Shown one piece after another: positions 10,104 through 22,100 of a stretch of 64,000 nucleotides of DNA. The notes under the pieces were generated by a model, which saw only the letters and a list, made by a program, of their open reading frames with translations, ran no database searches and was not told the DNA's origin. Source of the DNA: Carposina sasakii (Eukaryota; Arthropoda; Insecta; Lepidoptera; Carposinidae); assembly GCA_014607495.2 (NCBI GenBank), contig CP053156.1:1488001-1552000 (forward strand), written 5' to 3'. How positions within the stretch are numbered: the first letter of the stretch is position 1; each line of letters starts with the position of its first letter. The position numbers and the translations under genes are program-made.

Positions 10104-12152
10104 ATGAAACTGTTAATATTGTTTTCATTGTTTGCTGGTGAGTTATTAGAATCAATAATCTTTCCGTGGAAACTAATTTCAAATATCATTTGATCATGAA
10201 CTTCAAGGATCTTATTTATATTTTCAGTAAGCCTAGCAGCAACATTACCAGATGAAACGTTAGAAAGCTCAGGAAGTATAGTACCAGATGAGAGCTCAAC
10301 GCGTATAGTGAATGGTTACGCAGTGGATATCAATACGATTCCTTACCAGGCAGCTTTGCGGCGTAAGGTGACGGCTGGATGGTCGCACTTCTGTGGAGCT
10401 GTCGTAATCACAATCAGATCTGCATTGACTGCTGCTCATTGTGGAGTAAAGTAAGTAGGTGTAACTAAAATGATCCGAAATTTGTTTTTTTTTTCTATTT
10501 TTGGTTTTACCTTTTTGTCCCTAAGCTGCAGAATGGATTGAGATAAAGTTCGGTATACAAACCAATAGTAACATATTCAGGGTAAAAAATAGGCTAAATT
10601 GATCTGGAAAATATTTTTACTTGCCCACTATAACCTACAAGTATGTCTATTTTTCAGTTATGAATACCAAACTTCACTATTAAAGATTGTTGTTGGAACA
10701 TCAAATCGACTCTCCGGGGGAACGTCCTATGATATTGAATCAGTGGTAATACACTATGCCTACTCTTCTCTTACTATGGCGAATGATATTGCTCTGCTTG
10801 TCACAGCTAAAAAGATGAGCTTTAGTAAAAATGTGAGCTCTATAACTTTTGCACCAAAGGGTCTGGAATTACCTGATGGTACAGAAGCATTGGTGTCAGG
10901 GTTCGGAACGACTTCTGTAAGTATTTTTCATGTAATAAGCATACTTGGTCATTGTTCTCATAGTGCCATAAGAATACTTTATACAGGGTGTAACAAAAGG
11001 GGAATGTTAAACTAAAAACCATGTAAATAGTACAGTGAAAGGAATTTCGGAGTCGAAATCACATTTTTATTATTCCAGATAGTATGGAGAATTCCTAAAC
11101 AACGCAGGAATTTTCATACAATCTTGAAAAATAAACAAGTGATTTCGAGTCTCAAATTTTGGAAATAGATTCTTATAGTGGGCTATTTACATTGCTTTTG
11201 GCTTAACATACCCTTTCTGTTACACCCTGTAGAGTTTTTCACTGTTGACTTGACTTTCGCACGCCTACTAAAAGGATATATTGGTCTGTTATAAATTATT
11301 GAGCATCCCAATTCACCTTACCTCAACGTCATTTATACAGTAAAAAACCTAGCAACTAAAATAAACAATATTAATTATGTAATTTCAAGAGTTCAATAAA
11401 ATAGAACCTCCTTCAAAAAACAGTACAAATGTTATCGTCTGCACAAAAATAGAAAATACAATGACCTCTTCAATGATTGTTTAGTCTAGGGTCATATTGA
11501 GTCATGATCACGTCATGGAGGCGCGGTGCTCACCTGCTGATTGCAGGAATTTCGAATGACTCAAGCCCTGTTCAATATCTTATTGATGTCTTATAAACAC
11601 ATAATACATTCTAATTTACTAGCCCCAGCTGCACATTGATCGAATTTTCAATAAGAGATGTGTATCCCAGGTTTAGATAGAAAGTGCATGGCGTTATGGA
11701 TGTGTTAATCTTATTTGTTTTCATCTTTTAAAATAGGTGCGTGTATATATGCACGTTTTTCCATACCATTTATAAAAAAAGGTTTAGCAGATATCCGTAA
11801 ATGCTTTTATATGAATTGCACTATATAACCTCACCTATTTTTTCAGTATGAAGGCTCAGCATCAACAGTACTTCTAGCGGCAAAAGTCAGCATAGTTTCG
11901 CAAGATATCTGCGCTCGCGCATACCAACGCATCACCACAATATACTCCGGCATGTTATGCGCTACTGCATCTGATCCACCAAGGGATGCCTGCCAGGGCG
12001 ATTCTGGAGGCCCACTAGTCGCCAACGGCATCGTCGTCGGCCTGGTCTCCTGGGGCGAAGGTTGCGCTGAAGCTTTATATCCTGGAGTCTACACAAGGGT
12101 ATCTGAGTACAGTGATTGGATACATGAACAGCTGGCAAATATAAGTTGGTGA
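10104..12152 (+). CDS. trypsin-like serine protease, four exons
   Basis: Exons are 10104-10137, 10228-10450, 10658-10916 and 11847-12152, all with GT donors (GTGAGT, GTAAGT, GTAAGT) and pyrimidine-rich CAG acceptors. Together they give 273 residues. Residues 1-16 form a signal peptide. The activation site is Arg37 before IVNG. The catalytic triad is His82 (TAAHC), Asp129 (NDIALL) and Ser225 (GDSGGP), and Asp219 in the S1 pocket predicts cleavage after Lys or Arg. VSWGEGC and YPGVYTRV complete the S1 fold. The length fits a secreted single-domain S1A protease; insect digestive trypsins look like this, but a haemolymph role is not excluded. ATG10104 is chosen because it opens the signal peptide. 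ATTAAA at 12187-12192 is a likely poly(A) signal. Intron 3 (930 bp) contains a hairpin MITE. All key residues are present, so the gene looks functional. Confidence 0.93.
10982..11231. mobile_element. palindromic MITE family C, copy 2, inside trypsin intron 3
   Basis: The left end TACAGGGTGTAACAAAAGGG and right end CCCTTTCTGTTACACCCTGTA are inverted complements, extending inward through AATGTTAA/TTAACAT. TA precedes the element at 10980-10981. It starts 65 bp after the donor of exon 3. Interior GGAGAATTCCTAAACAAC is shared with the copy at 3799-4068. Confidence 0.85.
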
Positions 12153-12192
12153 TAAAATGATCTGAAAAACAATGTTAATATTTGTTATTAAA

Positions 12193-13852
12193 TTTTAAAT
12201 ATGTTATGCAGTATTAATTCGCTAGGCTTCTGCCATAAAGTATTTGACCATAGTCACCACGCTGGTTCCTGGACCATGTTGTCACCACTAGAGGCGCTGC
12301 CCACCTCACCTCTTACGATACCCACGGGCAGACATGGTGTTAGTGCTATTTTATGCTTCATTCTATGTATCAGAATCAGGTGTACAAAAATGGACATAGA
12401 GAACATTTTATTCTACTTTTCCGGAAAACTATTCCGGTTGGGATAATTGCTATTCGCTTTATAGTGAATGTGTGTCTAATAGCATGAGTCACAGCTTATT
12501 ATCCTTTGGAATTCATGCACTGATCTACATAGTCTATCTATTTTAAAGATATTACCAGTTGATTAGTAGCTTGAATGGGTCTTGTCTTGGTATAGTTGAG
12601 CAACCTAATTTAAATACAACTGACTTTCTACTTCGATGTCACTCACGATGAGTCGGTGTCGTTGACCTCTCGTGGTTTACTGATAACTTCAATTAACATA
12701 TTATTATCATTGTTCTAGATAAAGAAACACTTGAATACTTGTGTTTTTGGAGTTTTTAATTATTTATTGTTTTGAAAAACGGTAGGTAGGTAGTCTACTT
12801 ATTATTTGTATAATATTTGGCTAGGTTATTAAGAGCTTTTATTAATAAGTTTTAAAACAGTTCCTAAGGTTTAGAAACAATCAATTTAATTCTAGAAAAG
12901 ATAAAATACAAACAGTGTATTTAACATTGGCATATTAAAGTCGAGGTTGACGATTGAAAAATTTTCGTAAGTCTCGGGCGGTTTCTCAGGCGATTATCTA
13001 GCAACTTGTCACTGATCATTTACATCTGTCCCAGCCATGCAAAACGTGACTGTGGGATCTCCGATCCTATCCTCCGATAGATATCATTTTTAGATACCAT
13101 AGCTCAAAGTAGCTACTAGCAGTACCAAATGAGGTTTTTTTTTGTTGTGGGATTTTATAGTAGGTAACGTGCTCGTAAAAGAACATACAGTTCATTTCAA
13201 ATTGGTGATATATCTATCACAACCTGAACTTTACGAGGACACGTATAGCATGTCACCACCCAATATATTGCTAGGCAAAGTCTAGTAATTTAGAAGTCTA
13301 CTGCCGCAGTAAATACCTATATTCTAGCTATCCTAATTAAATGTATAGGTAGATCGATTCTTACGCATAGTGTTTAGCGTCTTCTTTAATTCTCTCAAAT
13401 AGTCCATACATAGTCTATGTCCTTCTCCGCACTCCTAACTATATGTATGCAAAATTTCAAAAAAATTGCTTTACAGATAACAAACTTAATTTCGCATTTA
13501 CAATTGGATAGGTCATCATAGGATATATCTATTGACTATCATTTGTGGCTTTTACTGACTAGATTTTAAAGAAAATCTTTGAGAAATTTTTCCACCCGTT
13601 TTCAACCCCTGTCAACAAGGGCTGCGTTTTGATTGATTGCCTCTTTGCATCCAAAGACTCGATTATGATTAGTTGATTTTAACTTGCATAGGACACTTTT
13701 CTTTTTTACTGTGCCAAAGGTGTTATTATTCTTTGAATTAATAGCTGTTAAATTAACATTACATTATTTATCGTAAAGCTATTTATATATACATATTGTT
13801 CAACTTGTCTCATAGTGAATTTATTTCACTTGCTGCTGCTCAGAGATCAATA
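12193..13852. other. noncoding stretch downstream of the trypsin gene
   Basis: Only short unsupported ORFs occur. I see no second protease gene and no repeat I can bound. Confidence 0.5.
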
Positions 13853-14004
13853 CGCAGCTTTCATACTATAGAGGCACAACACGAAAAAAAAGGTTATTGG
13901 GAAAATGCGTTTAAGATGTTTGCGTATTGATTCTGTACCGATATATTATAAAAACTGAAAATCACAAAATTTTCGAGATGTGCCCCTATAGTGTGAAAGC
14001 TGCG
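13853..14004. mobile_element. 152-bp MITE with 25-bp inverted ends
   Basis: The left end CGCAGCTTTCATACTATAGA continues GGCAC; the right end GTGCCCCTATAGTGTGAAAG continues CTGCG. The two are inverted complements at 23 of 25 positions. The interior has no coding potential. AATA-like flanks (ATA at left, AATA at right) hint at a short target duplication but are not decisive. This family has no other copy that I noticed here. Confidence 0.7.
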
Positions 14005-14541
14005 AATATTCACGTTTAATTTTGAAATAAAAAACTAGATACATTTAGAAATTAATTTAATAACTTCACTTTAGTGATGCTATTAATTTATATTTTCCGA
14101 TGTAAATAATTTGTCCCGTAAAAAACTCATCAACGAAACGTAACAAAACAGCTAAATATCCTCTTTTTAATAAATCTGTAAAAGGTTTTTTGCTGATCTC
14201 ATGTTCCCAGGTAATATCCGATTATAGGGAAAAAATTCAGACATCATCGGACTCCGATATTGTGAGGCAGATCCGGCTGGAGAAAAACAACTCTTTCATT
14301 AGAACAGAAAATAATGGGCTTTTAGCATTTATTGAACAGATACGTACATAAAATAATTTGCTTCACGGCTTATAATTAAGTGAATGAACTACTTATTCTA
14401 TAAGATATGTCATTTAGACAATAGCGTTACGGACTATCGAGAGGTTTGTGCTTGCCCTACTGAAGATGGTTATGTCGTCGTAAGTTTGTCAATGGAATAA
14501 TATTAACTTGCCCGACACCAATTTGAAAAGTAATCGGAAAT
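14005..14541. other. AT-rich noncoding stretch
   Basis: Nothing recognisable between the 152-bp MITE and the family A MITE. Confidence 0.45.
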
Positions 14542-14542
14542 G

Positions 14543-14937
14543 TGTGTTTTTTCGTTGCCACCCTTAACGTACGAACGTAAGGGTACGTACTCTATACATC
14601 AAATAAAGTAAGTTTATGCCAAAAAAATGCTGGGAAACGATGTAAATTTTTTTGTATTTTTTTTTTAAATTAATTGATCGGTCGAAATTTATAGTGTCCA
14701 GTGTTTATGCTAGTTTTTTTATAGACAGATATTAATTATTTCACGTGAAAAAGTCTTGCTACAAGCGTCAATGTGCATTTATGGAAAAAAAAACGCAGTC
14801 TGTTTACTCAACTTTGGGCCCTAATATTTTGGAAACCAGACACTCCCCAGGTATGCTTCCATGGAGAAAAATGATCGTGATGATATGGGGAGATTCCGTA
14901 GTTTTCGGGAACGTTGACGACCAAAAATCACCCTGTA
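14543..14937 (+). mobile_element. MITE family A, copy 2
   Basis: It aligns with 1560-1937: CACCCTTAACG, GGTACGTACTCTATACATC, CAGTGTTTATGCTAG and ACTTTGGGCCCTAATATTTT. The right end AAAAATCACCCTGTA is followed by TA. The left terminus has decayed. A 14-bp duplication-like insertion (TACGAACGTAAGGG) sits near 14570. The 68-codon ORF inside is not a gene. Confidence 0.75.
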
Positions 14938-15029
14938 TAGCCAATATTTAGTAAAATTCTCTTATATCTACGCTCTAGGACAAATTAATGATGAGATTGT
15001 TTCCATCAAAAATCTCCCTCCTTATTGTA

Positions 15030-15392
15030 AACTAGTGAACGCCCGCGACTCCGTCCGCGTGGACTGTAGAAAAAACAAAATGTTGAAATTATCCGGTATA
15101 AAAATATTTTCCCTGGATGAAAAGTAGCCTTTATGTGAAGTGGGATCTGTCATAATATATTCCTGAAAACTGCATCGAAATCGGTTCAGCCGTTCCTAAG
15201 ATTAGCGTGCACAAACGCACAGACAAACCGACAACAGACAAACCGACAAACAGACAAAAATTCCAAAAAATCATTGTTTTGGGTACTATTGCGTTGATAA
15301 AGGTCTTCTATAATATTTTTTCACATATATCTTCTATGTACAGACAGCTATCCGTTACATTTTTATTATATGTATATAAATATATATAGAAG
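15030..15392 (+). repeat. dispersed repeat H, copy 2
   Basis: Same unit as 2469-2800 in the same orientation: ACTAGTGAACGCC, CTCCGTCCGCGTGGACT, GCATCGAAATCGGTTC and TTATTATATGTATATA. It contains an internal ACAGACAAACCGACA expansion missing in copy 1. The third copy sought elsewhere was not found. Confidence 0.6.
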
Positions 15393-15395
15393 ATA

Positions 15396-16097
15396 GAATA
15401 TAGATAGATGATGAACTTGAATCAAACATAGCGAAAAAGTATTGTAATCTTCGTTAAATACGGTGAAAGCATCCGACACTCGCTCGTAATCCATTTCCTC
15501 GTCCTAGACTGCCACATTGTTCTACAAGTGCTTTGTCACTAATACAAAAACCAACTCTACATTATCGGGAAGAAAGCCCACATTCACTTGCTAAGCAAAC
15601 TTCTGTGGGACCTTGTCAGTGTAAACGTTGAAATTATTTACGACACCCCCTCATTTAGTGGTGTGCCGTCCCTTTCGTTAATAAGACATTCAAATCGGTT
15701 GTCTCTGTCTATCGTCTTGTAATAAATTTTGGGGCGACTTGGAATTAACAATACCATAGTTATAATTCGCCAGCCTGTTGCGGCGCCTTTATCGGATATT
15801 TGACGACCGCTCCGCGCTGTTTTATTCATGTTCGACTGATTTGACTTTGACATTTCGCCGTAAAGTAGAATGGCTTAGCATAAGCAAATCGCACGTGCGG
15901 AATATAGCTGAATTGTAAAACATATTACACAATATCTTAATTATTCATAGCACTCTGTTTTGGTTAATTGAAAATTTTATGTTAAGATGTTGATTGGATT
16001 TATTATTTTGTGTCATCATAAATCTGGAAAACGAATGCAATTTGTTTAATTTCATGTAAGGATTTCGTATTAATATCAATTGCAGAATGAATTTATT
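15396..16097. other. noncoding stretch with unsupported short ORFs
   Basis: Two minus-strand ORFs of 71 and 72 codons lie here (15638-15853, 15945-16163). They have no recognised motif, splice support or codon pattern, so I do not call them genes. Confidence 0.4.
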
Positions 16098-16107
16098 CGA
16101 ACATCGA

Positions 16108-16305
16108 TATCGATAGAATTCATCGAAACGGCTGGGTGTCGGCACTAGACTGACGCCACTCAAATCAGGGGTGGCGATGCTCAGACGGCAATATCGTGTA
16201 CACGAGTAGGTGTCGCTCGGCTCGCCTTCGGATCAATTCTAATCCCTGTCGTCACGCCCGTGACACTTCGGCTACAAATACGTCAACTGTGGCAACTTGA
16301 CGTCA
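16108..16305. promoter_or_regulatory. candidate regulatory tract with DRE and CRE motifs
   Basis: TATCGATA (DREF-type motif) lies at 16108-16115 and a perfect CRE palindrome TGACGTCA at 16298-16305. The intervening DNA is CpG-richer than its surroundings. These motifs mark housekeeping or inducible promoters in insects (known); use here is inferred. The nearest candidate gene start downstream is at 17788. Confidence 0.3.
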
Positions 16306-16690
16306 TCCAAACATTACTGATTGCCTTTTGTTCTAATTAATTAGCTAATCAGCAACTGTTGCTTCACAGATTTTACGTAGTTGTGAGTATGCTTGTATGA
16401 AATATTTTGTTAAAACTTTATTTATGTTACTTTTCGTTTTTCAGCAGCTTTATTTATCGAATAAGTAAACGACGAAGTTACCTATAACTCACATTAGATC
16501 AATAAACGGACCAAAACAATGTAACCTTCATTGTGATCAACTTATCACTGTGTCAGTCAATCGGTGGCGTCAATATTGAATTTGATTAGCCGTTCTAACC
16601 GCCAATAAGTAAATGTAATGCTATAGTCGCCGGCCTATTACCTGGCAATTTCACAGAACAATCTTCTTCGGATCGCGTCGACAGCACACA

Positions 16691-17020
16691 ATGACGCGAT
16701 CATGTGACACACACGACTTTGCGCCCGAGAGGGACGGGGCGTTGGGCTCGTACCGCGATTTGTTTACACAGTGTAGCTTTCCCTTTCGGGCAAGAGTGTG
16801 TGCGTGACCATCTGGCGGGCGGCGGCGGTGGCAGCCCTGGCTGTATTAGTGGCGCCCCCACACCCAAACGCACCCCGTTTCGGGCTCCCGGTGGTGTGCG
16901 TGACCCAGTCGAATAAATCGGTCCTAATACACACAAACATATTGGTGGCACCGCGTGTCATTTTTACGCTTGTGTTGCCGCTACTTGGGGTTCTTTATGC
17001 GCCGATATTATTATTCTGAC
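16691..17020. other. GC-rich island with overlapping open frames on both strands
   Basis: This is a sharply GC-rich block in AT-rich DNA, open in several frames on both strands (60-83 codons). The word GTGTGCGTGACC occurs at 16798 and again near 16891. One + frame starts hydrophobic (AAAVAALAVLVAPP), like a signal peptide, but has no ATG or consensus splice signal. I read it as a GC island or unknown repeat rather than a proven exon. Confidence 0.35.
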
Positions 17021-17270
17021 GATTACGACATCCTTTATGCTTACAATAAAATAATTAATAAGGGATGAAATGCATTGTTGTTAGGCAGTTTGTGATCGGT
17101 ATCGCAGTGCTTACCTTATTTACGCTTTGATGTTAACGATGAAGTTTATTATAACATGTTTATTTGTAATGGTTGGTATTGTTAAGATATTACCACCAAT
17201 TAAGGCGCTGTTATTAGACAAAAGAGGCATTTTACTTGTCCTATACTCAGGTCCAATTTTTTTTATTTGT

Positions 17271-17385
17271 TTATTTAAATCTTTATTAAGTTTTTAGCTA
17301 ACGTAGCAACTCAATTACTTACTTTGATTTTTTTATATGTTTTTATTTAAATCTTTATTAAGTTTTTAGCTAACGAAGAAACTCA
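17271..17385. repeat. direct repeat, 43 bp, 72-bp offset
   Basis: TTATTTAAATCTTTATTAAG then TTTTTAGCTAACG...AACTCA occurs at 17271-17313 and 17343-17385, with two or three differences in the last 10 bp. Confidence 0.75.
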
Positions 17386-17440
17386 TTTAGGTACCTACTT
17401 AAAAAAATCTCGATATAATTTCGACTTAAAATTAGCTTTT

Positions 17441-17483
17441 TCACGTTCAAAAGAACGTGAATTTGACTTTAAAAAAGTCAAAT
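17441..17483. other. two adjacent perfect hairpins
   Basis: TCACGTTC-AAAA-GAACGTGA (17441-17460) is an 8-bp stem with a 4-base loop. It is followed with no gap by ATTTGACTTT-AAA-AAAGTCAAAT (17461-17483), a 10-bp stem with a 3-base loop. They lie about 250 bp before a possible initiator. The function is unknown. Confidence 0.7.
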
Positions 17484-17688
17484 GACTTGAAAACTATTGT
17501 GAATATTAACATGAAACTTGCTTAGTTGTATAGCGCTTTATCAGATCTAGTTTATGGCAAACGGACTTTTTTTGTAAATATTGTAGATAATTAACAATTA
17601 ATTATATACACATCTACAACTACGCTGTTCCACTCCGTGTACTCGCACGTCTCGGCCAGTCTCGCTCGGAGTGCCTCGGAGTCGGAAC

Positions 17689-17700
17689 ATTCAGTACGCC
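17689..17700 (+). promoter_or_regulatory. candidate initiator (ATTCAGTACG)
   Basis: A TCAGT-type initiator lies in the GC-richer tract 17630-17720, about 95 bp before the ATG at 17788. The arthropod Inr consensus is known; the assignment is inferred from motif and spacing only. Confidence 0.25.
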
Positions 17701-17787
17701 CGTGACTACTGTCAACGCTGGTTCTGTACTTGTTTTGTCGTGCGCAAATACATAATATAAAATACTACATTTGTTAAGTAAATAGAC

Positions 17788-18159
17788 ATGGGAAATCATA
17801 GTATAAGAAAAGTTAAAAAAAGAGAAAGCTTACGTAAAAAAAGAGAGCAAATAAAAAAGATGCGTGAACGAAAACGGTAAGTAAGTACCTACCTATACCT
17901 ATTAGCATAGAGGAATAAAAGACTCCTCTATGCTATTAGAGACTTATAGCTTATTTAATATTGTATTTAGTATTTAAAAATGAGATTCATTAGTAGGTAG
18001 GAATGTAATTGCGTTACGTGTCTATTTTACCATTTCTAAGACAATTTTTTTAAAGGTATTTTTTTTTAGAGCCAAAAAGGAGAATACTGGAACTACGCTA
18101 AAAGTTGATTCAAGTGCAACGACAGATACAGGAGCCAACTTTAAACTAAGTTCTGATGT
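17788..18159 (+). CDS. 5' part of an unidentified gene for a very basic protein (two exons)
   Basis: Exon 1 is 17788-17876, from ATG to donor GTAAGT, phase 2. Exon 2 is 18070-18159, after a T-rich TTTTTTTAG acceptor and before a second GTAAGT. The joined frame stays open for 59 codons. The first 30 residues are extremely basic (MGNHSIRKVKKRESLRKKRE, then more Lys/Arg). The second part is Ser/Thr-rich (TTLKVDSSATTDTGANFK). The start suggests a nuclear or nucleolar-targeted or nucleic-acid-binding N-terminus. I recognise no family. Later exons are not found; a MITE with a nested MITE fills 18584-19107. Without further exons, reading through the donor would stop at 18161. The splice signals and composition make chance less likely, but the gene is not proven. 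Confidence 0.5.
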
Positions 18160-18583
18160 GTAAGTATAAATAGAAAATAAGTAGCAATATATTTTAAATA
18201 AATATTCTCAGTATATTAATCATTTAAAATATATATAAAATAAAATGTATTTTAAATGAATCAACCAGAATACGGATGGCGATAGAATAAGGACGTCCGC
18301 GGCAGATTACGCTGGTTGCGGGGGGCGCCCCGCAGTTACGTCTACGTCACCCCCTCAAATACCTAATATTCATCTATAAGAGTGCCTTAATTTATTATTA
18401 AGTATAAATAGTTTATAGTAATAGTAAAGCAGTGGGTGGATAGGTCCAGGTTGTAGGTAATGGAAACAATATTATAAATATCGATGCGTGAAAATAAAAA
18501 AAAAACACTAGGTACTAATATATTTAAGAAAATATCTCAAATAAATACATTATGTCAAATAATTTTTTTTTTTAGTATATACA

Positions 18584-19107
18584 TACAGGTGTTTTTTTGT
18601 TGCCACCCTTAACGAATGGTACGTACTCTATACATCAAATAAAGTAAATTTATGCAAAAAAAATGCTAGGAAACGATGTAATTCTTTTTGAAAAAAAAAA
18701 CCATTTAATTACATACTTGATCGTGCGAAATTTATACGGTGTTATCATTATCACAAAAGAGCGCCTAAAGTTAGACTTGATTTAAATATGACATTTGACA
18801 GCAAAATATATGGCATCTGCCAAATTGAAAACATGTTTAGCTTATAAATATTTAAATTATTTTGTAATAACACGGATAGTGTCCAGTGTTTATGCTAGTT
18901 TTTTCATAGACAGATATTAATTATTTCTCGTGAAAAAATCTTGCTACGCGCGACTATGTGCATTTATGCAGAAAAACGCAGTCTATTTACTCAACTTTGG
19001 ACCCTAATATCTTGGGTCTGGTTCCCAGGTATGCTTCCAAGGAGAAAAATTATCGTGATGATGAGATTTCGTAGTTCGGGAACGTTGACGACCAAAAATC
19101 ACCTGTA
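18584..19107 (+). mobile_element. MITE family A, copy 3, interrupted by another MITE
   Basis: The left end TACAGGTGTTTTTTTGTTGC and right end ACCAAAAATCACCTGTA match copies 1 and 2. The total is 524 bp, of which 144 bp are a later insertion plus its TA duplication (18735-18878), leaving about 380 bp as in the other copies. The ORF at 18941-19147 is an artefact. Confidence 0.8.
18735..18876. mobile_element. 142-bp MITE family N nested in a family A MITE
   Basis: Family A copies 1 and 2 read AAATTTATAGTGTCCAG or near it at this point; here the same sequence is split by 142 bp. The insert starts TACGGTGTTAT and ends ATAACACGGA and is flanked by TA at 18733-18734 and 18877-18878. Interior ATGACATTTGACAGCAAAAT also occurs near 57655. 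Confidence 0.85.
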
Positions 19108-22100
19108 TATACTTACATCAACCACTATATTTTTTTATCAATTTTAATAAAAATGTAGCGAGTATACTAATAAAGTAATAAATATAAATAATAATAATTT
19201 TGCAGTAATTTATAAGAATTGTTGTAAATACAAAGAAAATAAAAATCCTGGGTAACTGAGTACTCAGTAATTGTGAACTAATGACAGTTATTCCGTGAAT
19301 CATCTAATGAATGAACCGCAGCATGAATAGTTTGTCCTAATAGTGCTGTCACCTATGTCTTATTCTATCGATAAAATATTGATGGAGTCAATTATTTCAT
19401 GAGGCTTTATTATTTCACAAATAGGTATCTGTAACTATACTTGTCAATTTAAAAAGAGAAGAATGAAAAACAAACCACATCTATCCAAGTTATTTAATCT
19501 ATGGTTGTATAGTTGACAGGGCGCTCAGTCAGCCCCCGTTAAACTTAACAATTACCCCGGCTGGGCTCATTGTGACTCGACCCTACCTCTCCATCTATTG
19601 TGGACACTAGTATACCACGACCACAATACCCAGGCCCCTCGAACCACTTACCACTACCCCTTTCAACACCCAGTTCTGCGCTAAAGCGGAAGGCACGGAA
19701 GATCAGGTAACGCTGGGGAATTGTATACAAATATTATTATCCAAGCTGTTCACAAATATCAATAACGTATTACCAGCCTCGGGACAGATTTAAAAAGTTA
19801 ACAGTCCAGATTTTTGAGCGTTTATGAATGACTTATTTGGCATTGATTTGAATAATTAACGGCTTTTTGGAAGTCATTGTGTTGTGTGTGCATGAATGAG
19901 CATCATTTTTGCCACAGGCATAAGCACAAACAAATAACAGGACACTCTTAGGATAAAGATATCTCTTTCTTTATAGTCGCCATAGAGATGTCTTTTATTT
20001 AGTGTTTATACTAATTATTTTTCAATTACCTGTTAGGTTCTATATCTAGAGTAATAATAATTACTTGTATATTTTATTATGAATTTTAAAACTAATTATC
20101 ACTCCAGCCAAAGAAGGACTTTAATAAAGTGACAATAACGGAACCTGTCAAGTACCATGATTTGTGACACCATCTCATTTTTAATTGTAGGTACATACAT
20201 CACTTGTAGGAGCATCTTTATGTCCATAAATTATAAATAAAAAAAGTATATCATAAACAGTATAAAAGTAAAGAACGCACATACGCTGCTCCTGTTGGCA
20301 AAAGCTATTTTGTTCAGCTTACAAAGAAGAATATGAAAGAGTAAAGAGTATTCCTGCATGTCAAGTAAAAACTCATAAAAACTTCTCAAGTCTTATCTGC
20401 TCTTTCTTACTCAGTACCCAGAAACTCTGAACTGTTTCAAGGCGTATTTACCTATGTTCAGGCATAGATAAATGAGATGTCGCTAGACAGGTTATAGCGG
20501 CGTCTCAGCTGCACAATGGAAACAATCCTGTTTTTCTCGTCTAGTTGAGGTATGGCAATGAATTATGAAGCATCGAGAGGTCAAGTAAGAAACACAACAA
20601 AGCGTGAAGCTGATAATGAACTGACATGGGATTGGACTGATCCTGACCGATGAGTGACTGATCCTGAACCATAAAATGACGAAATTGATGAAAATTTTAA
20701 TAGAGTAACCAATAACCCAACAAATACAAGCATGAAGAGAAAATTAAAATCTTGGACATGGCATTTTTCGATGATGCCATTGATTGTGAATGATTTACTT
20801 TACGAACGACTAATGTTTAACTTGAAAGAATACTATAGGGTAATAATCTGTCTAAATACTGCTGAGTGAGATTTGAATTATAAATGAAAACAAATTTATT
20901 CATCCATAAACGAGGTACCAACGTAACTAGGTACATTCCATAATCCATCTAATTCTTTGCATAGGCACACGCAACAATTTCTCTACAGATCTCACTTGTC
21001 TCTTTACGGTAGATAAATGTTTAAAGATTTATTCACGACGGTAATACAAAATCAACAAGTGTATAAATCATTTCAATTTGGATAGAGATCCTTGAACTAT
21101 AATTACTCGTATATTATTACGAGCATTACCCATGAAATACCTATGTCCTATATTGAGAAGATTTTCTTTCAGACAATAACCGAATCTAATTTACCTATGT
21201 TTGTTCCATCTTCGATCTTCAGACTTAGCAACGGGGAGGATAGAGGTCGAACAAAACCTCAAGAGGTCAAGCACCAAAACCTCATTACCAATATTATGAA
21301 ATAAATTTTACTTTGTCCAAGTTATTAATACTACACGTATGAAGATTTAGATAGAGCTACTCAATCCAAAATATTCATTTTCCAATATTGTTGAATTTTC
21401 ATACAAGTGGAGCATTATTTGGCGAGGCGAGTATAAATACAGATCTAAAGAGACAATATCTCCGGCGTTAAAAGGCCAGCCCCACTTCGGAGAGAGGGGG
21501 TGGGTCGCCACCCTCCTGCAAAATTACTACATTTGAAGGGAACAACTTTTTATGAGAATAAGCCTCTGCTATGAATCTCGAATTATAAACGAATCGGGCC
21601 GTACCACTCTTTTAATTTTATGAAGAAAAATATAATTTAGCGTGGATCTTGATACGTAGAATTTTGATTAAAACTTCATTTCGACTTTTTCAATAAATTA
21701 CTATCTGTAAGTGATATATTCTTTCCAGTTATGAGTACACTAAACATAACAAACTAAGTACCTAGATGAGTTTATTTACATACATAAATGCTATTAAAGT
21801 TTACTTTTCCGGTACGTATTAATCAACATGCGGTAACAGGTACATTCGGAATGTCAGATTGAGCCGAATGTTGTCTAATGTTACATAACGTAAGCGTGAG
21901 ATATCCCTGTGGGCGGCGGGAACGGAATGTAGGAGGAAAGTCACCGGCCTTGACACGACACTATTTGGTGCGCGTACCCGAACTGCAGAGTGGATAATCG
22001 ACACACCAACACCATTGACACATCCCAGTACATCAAGGGGAGAAGACAAGTGGTCTCTGCTCTGTGGCCGTTGATAAGCTAACGGTGAACTGTCCTGAGC

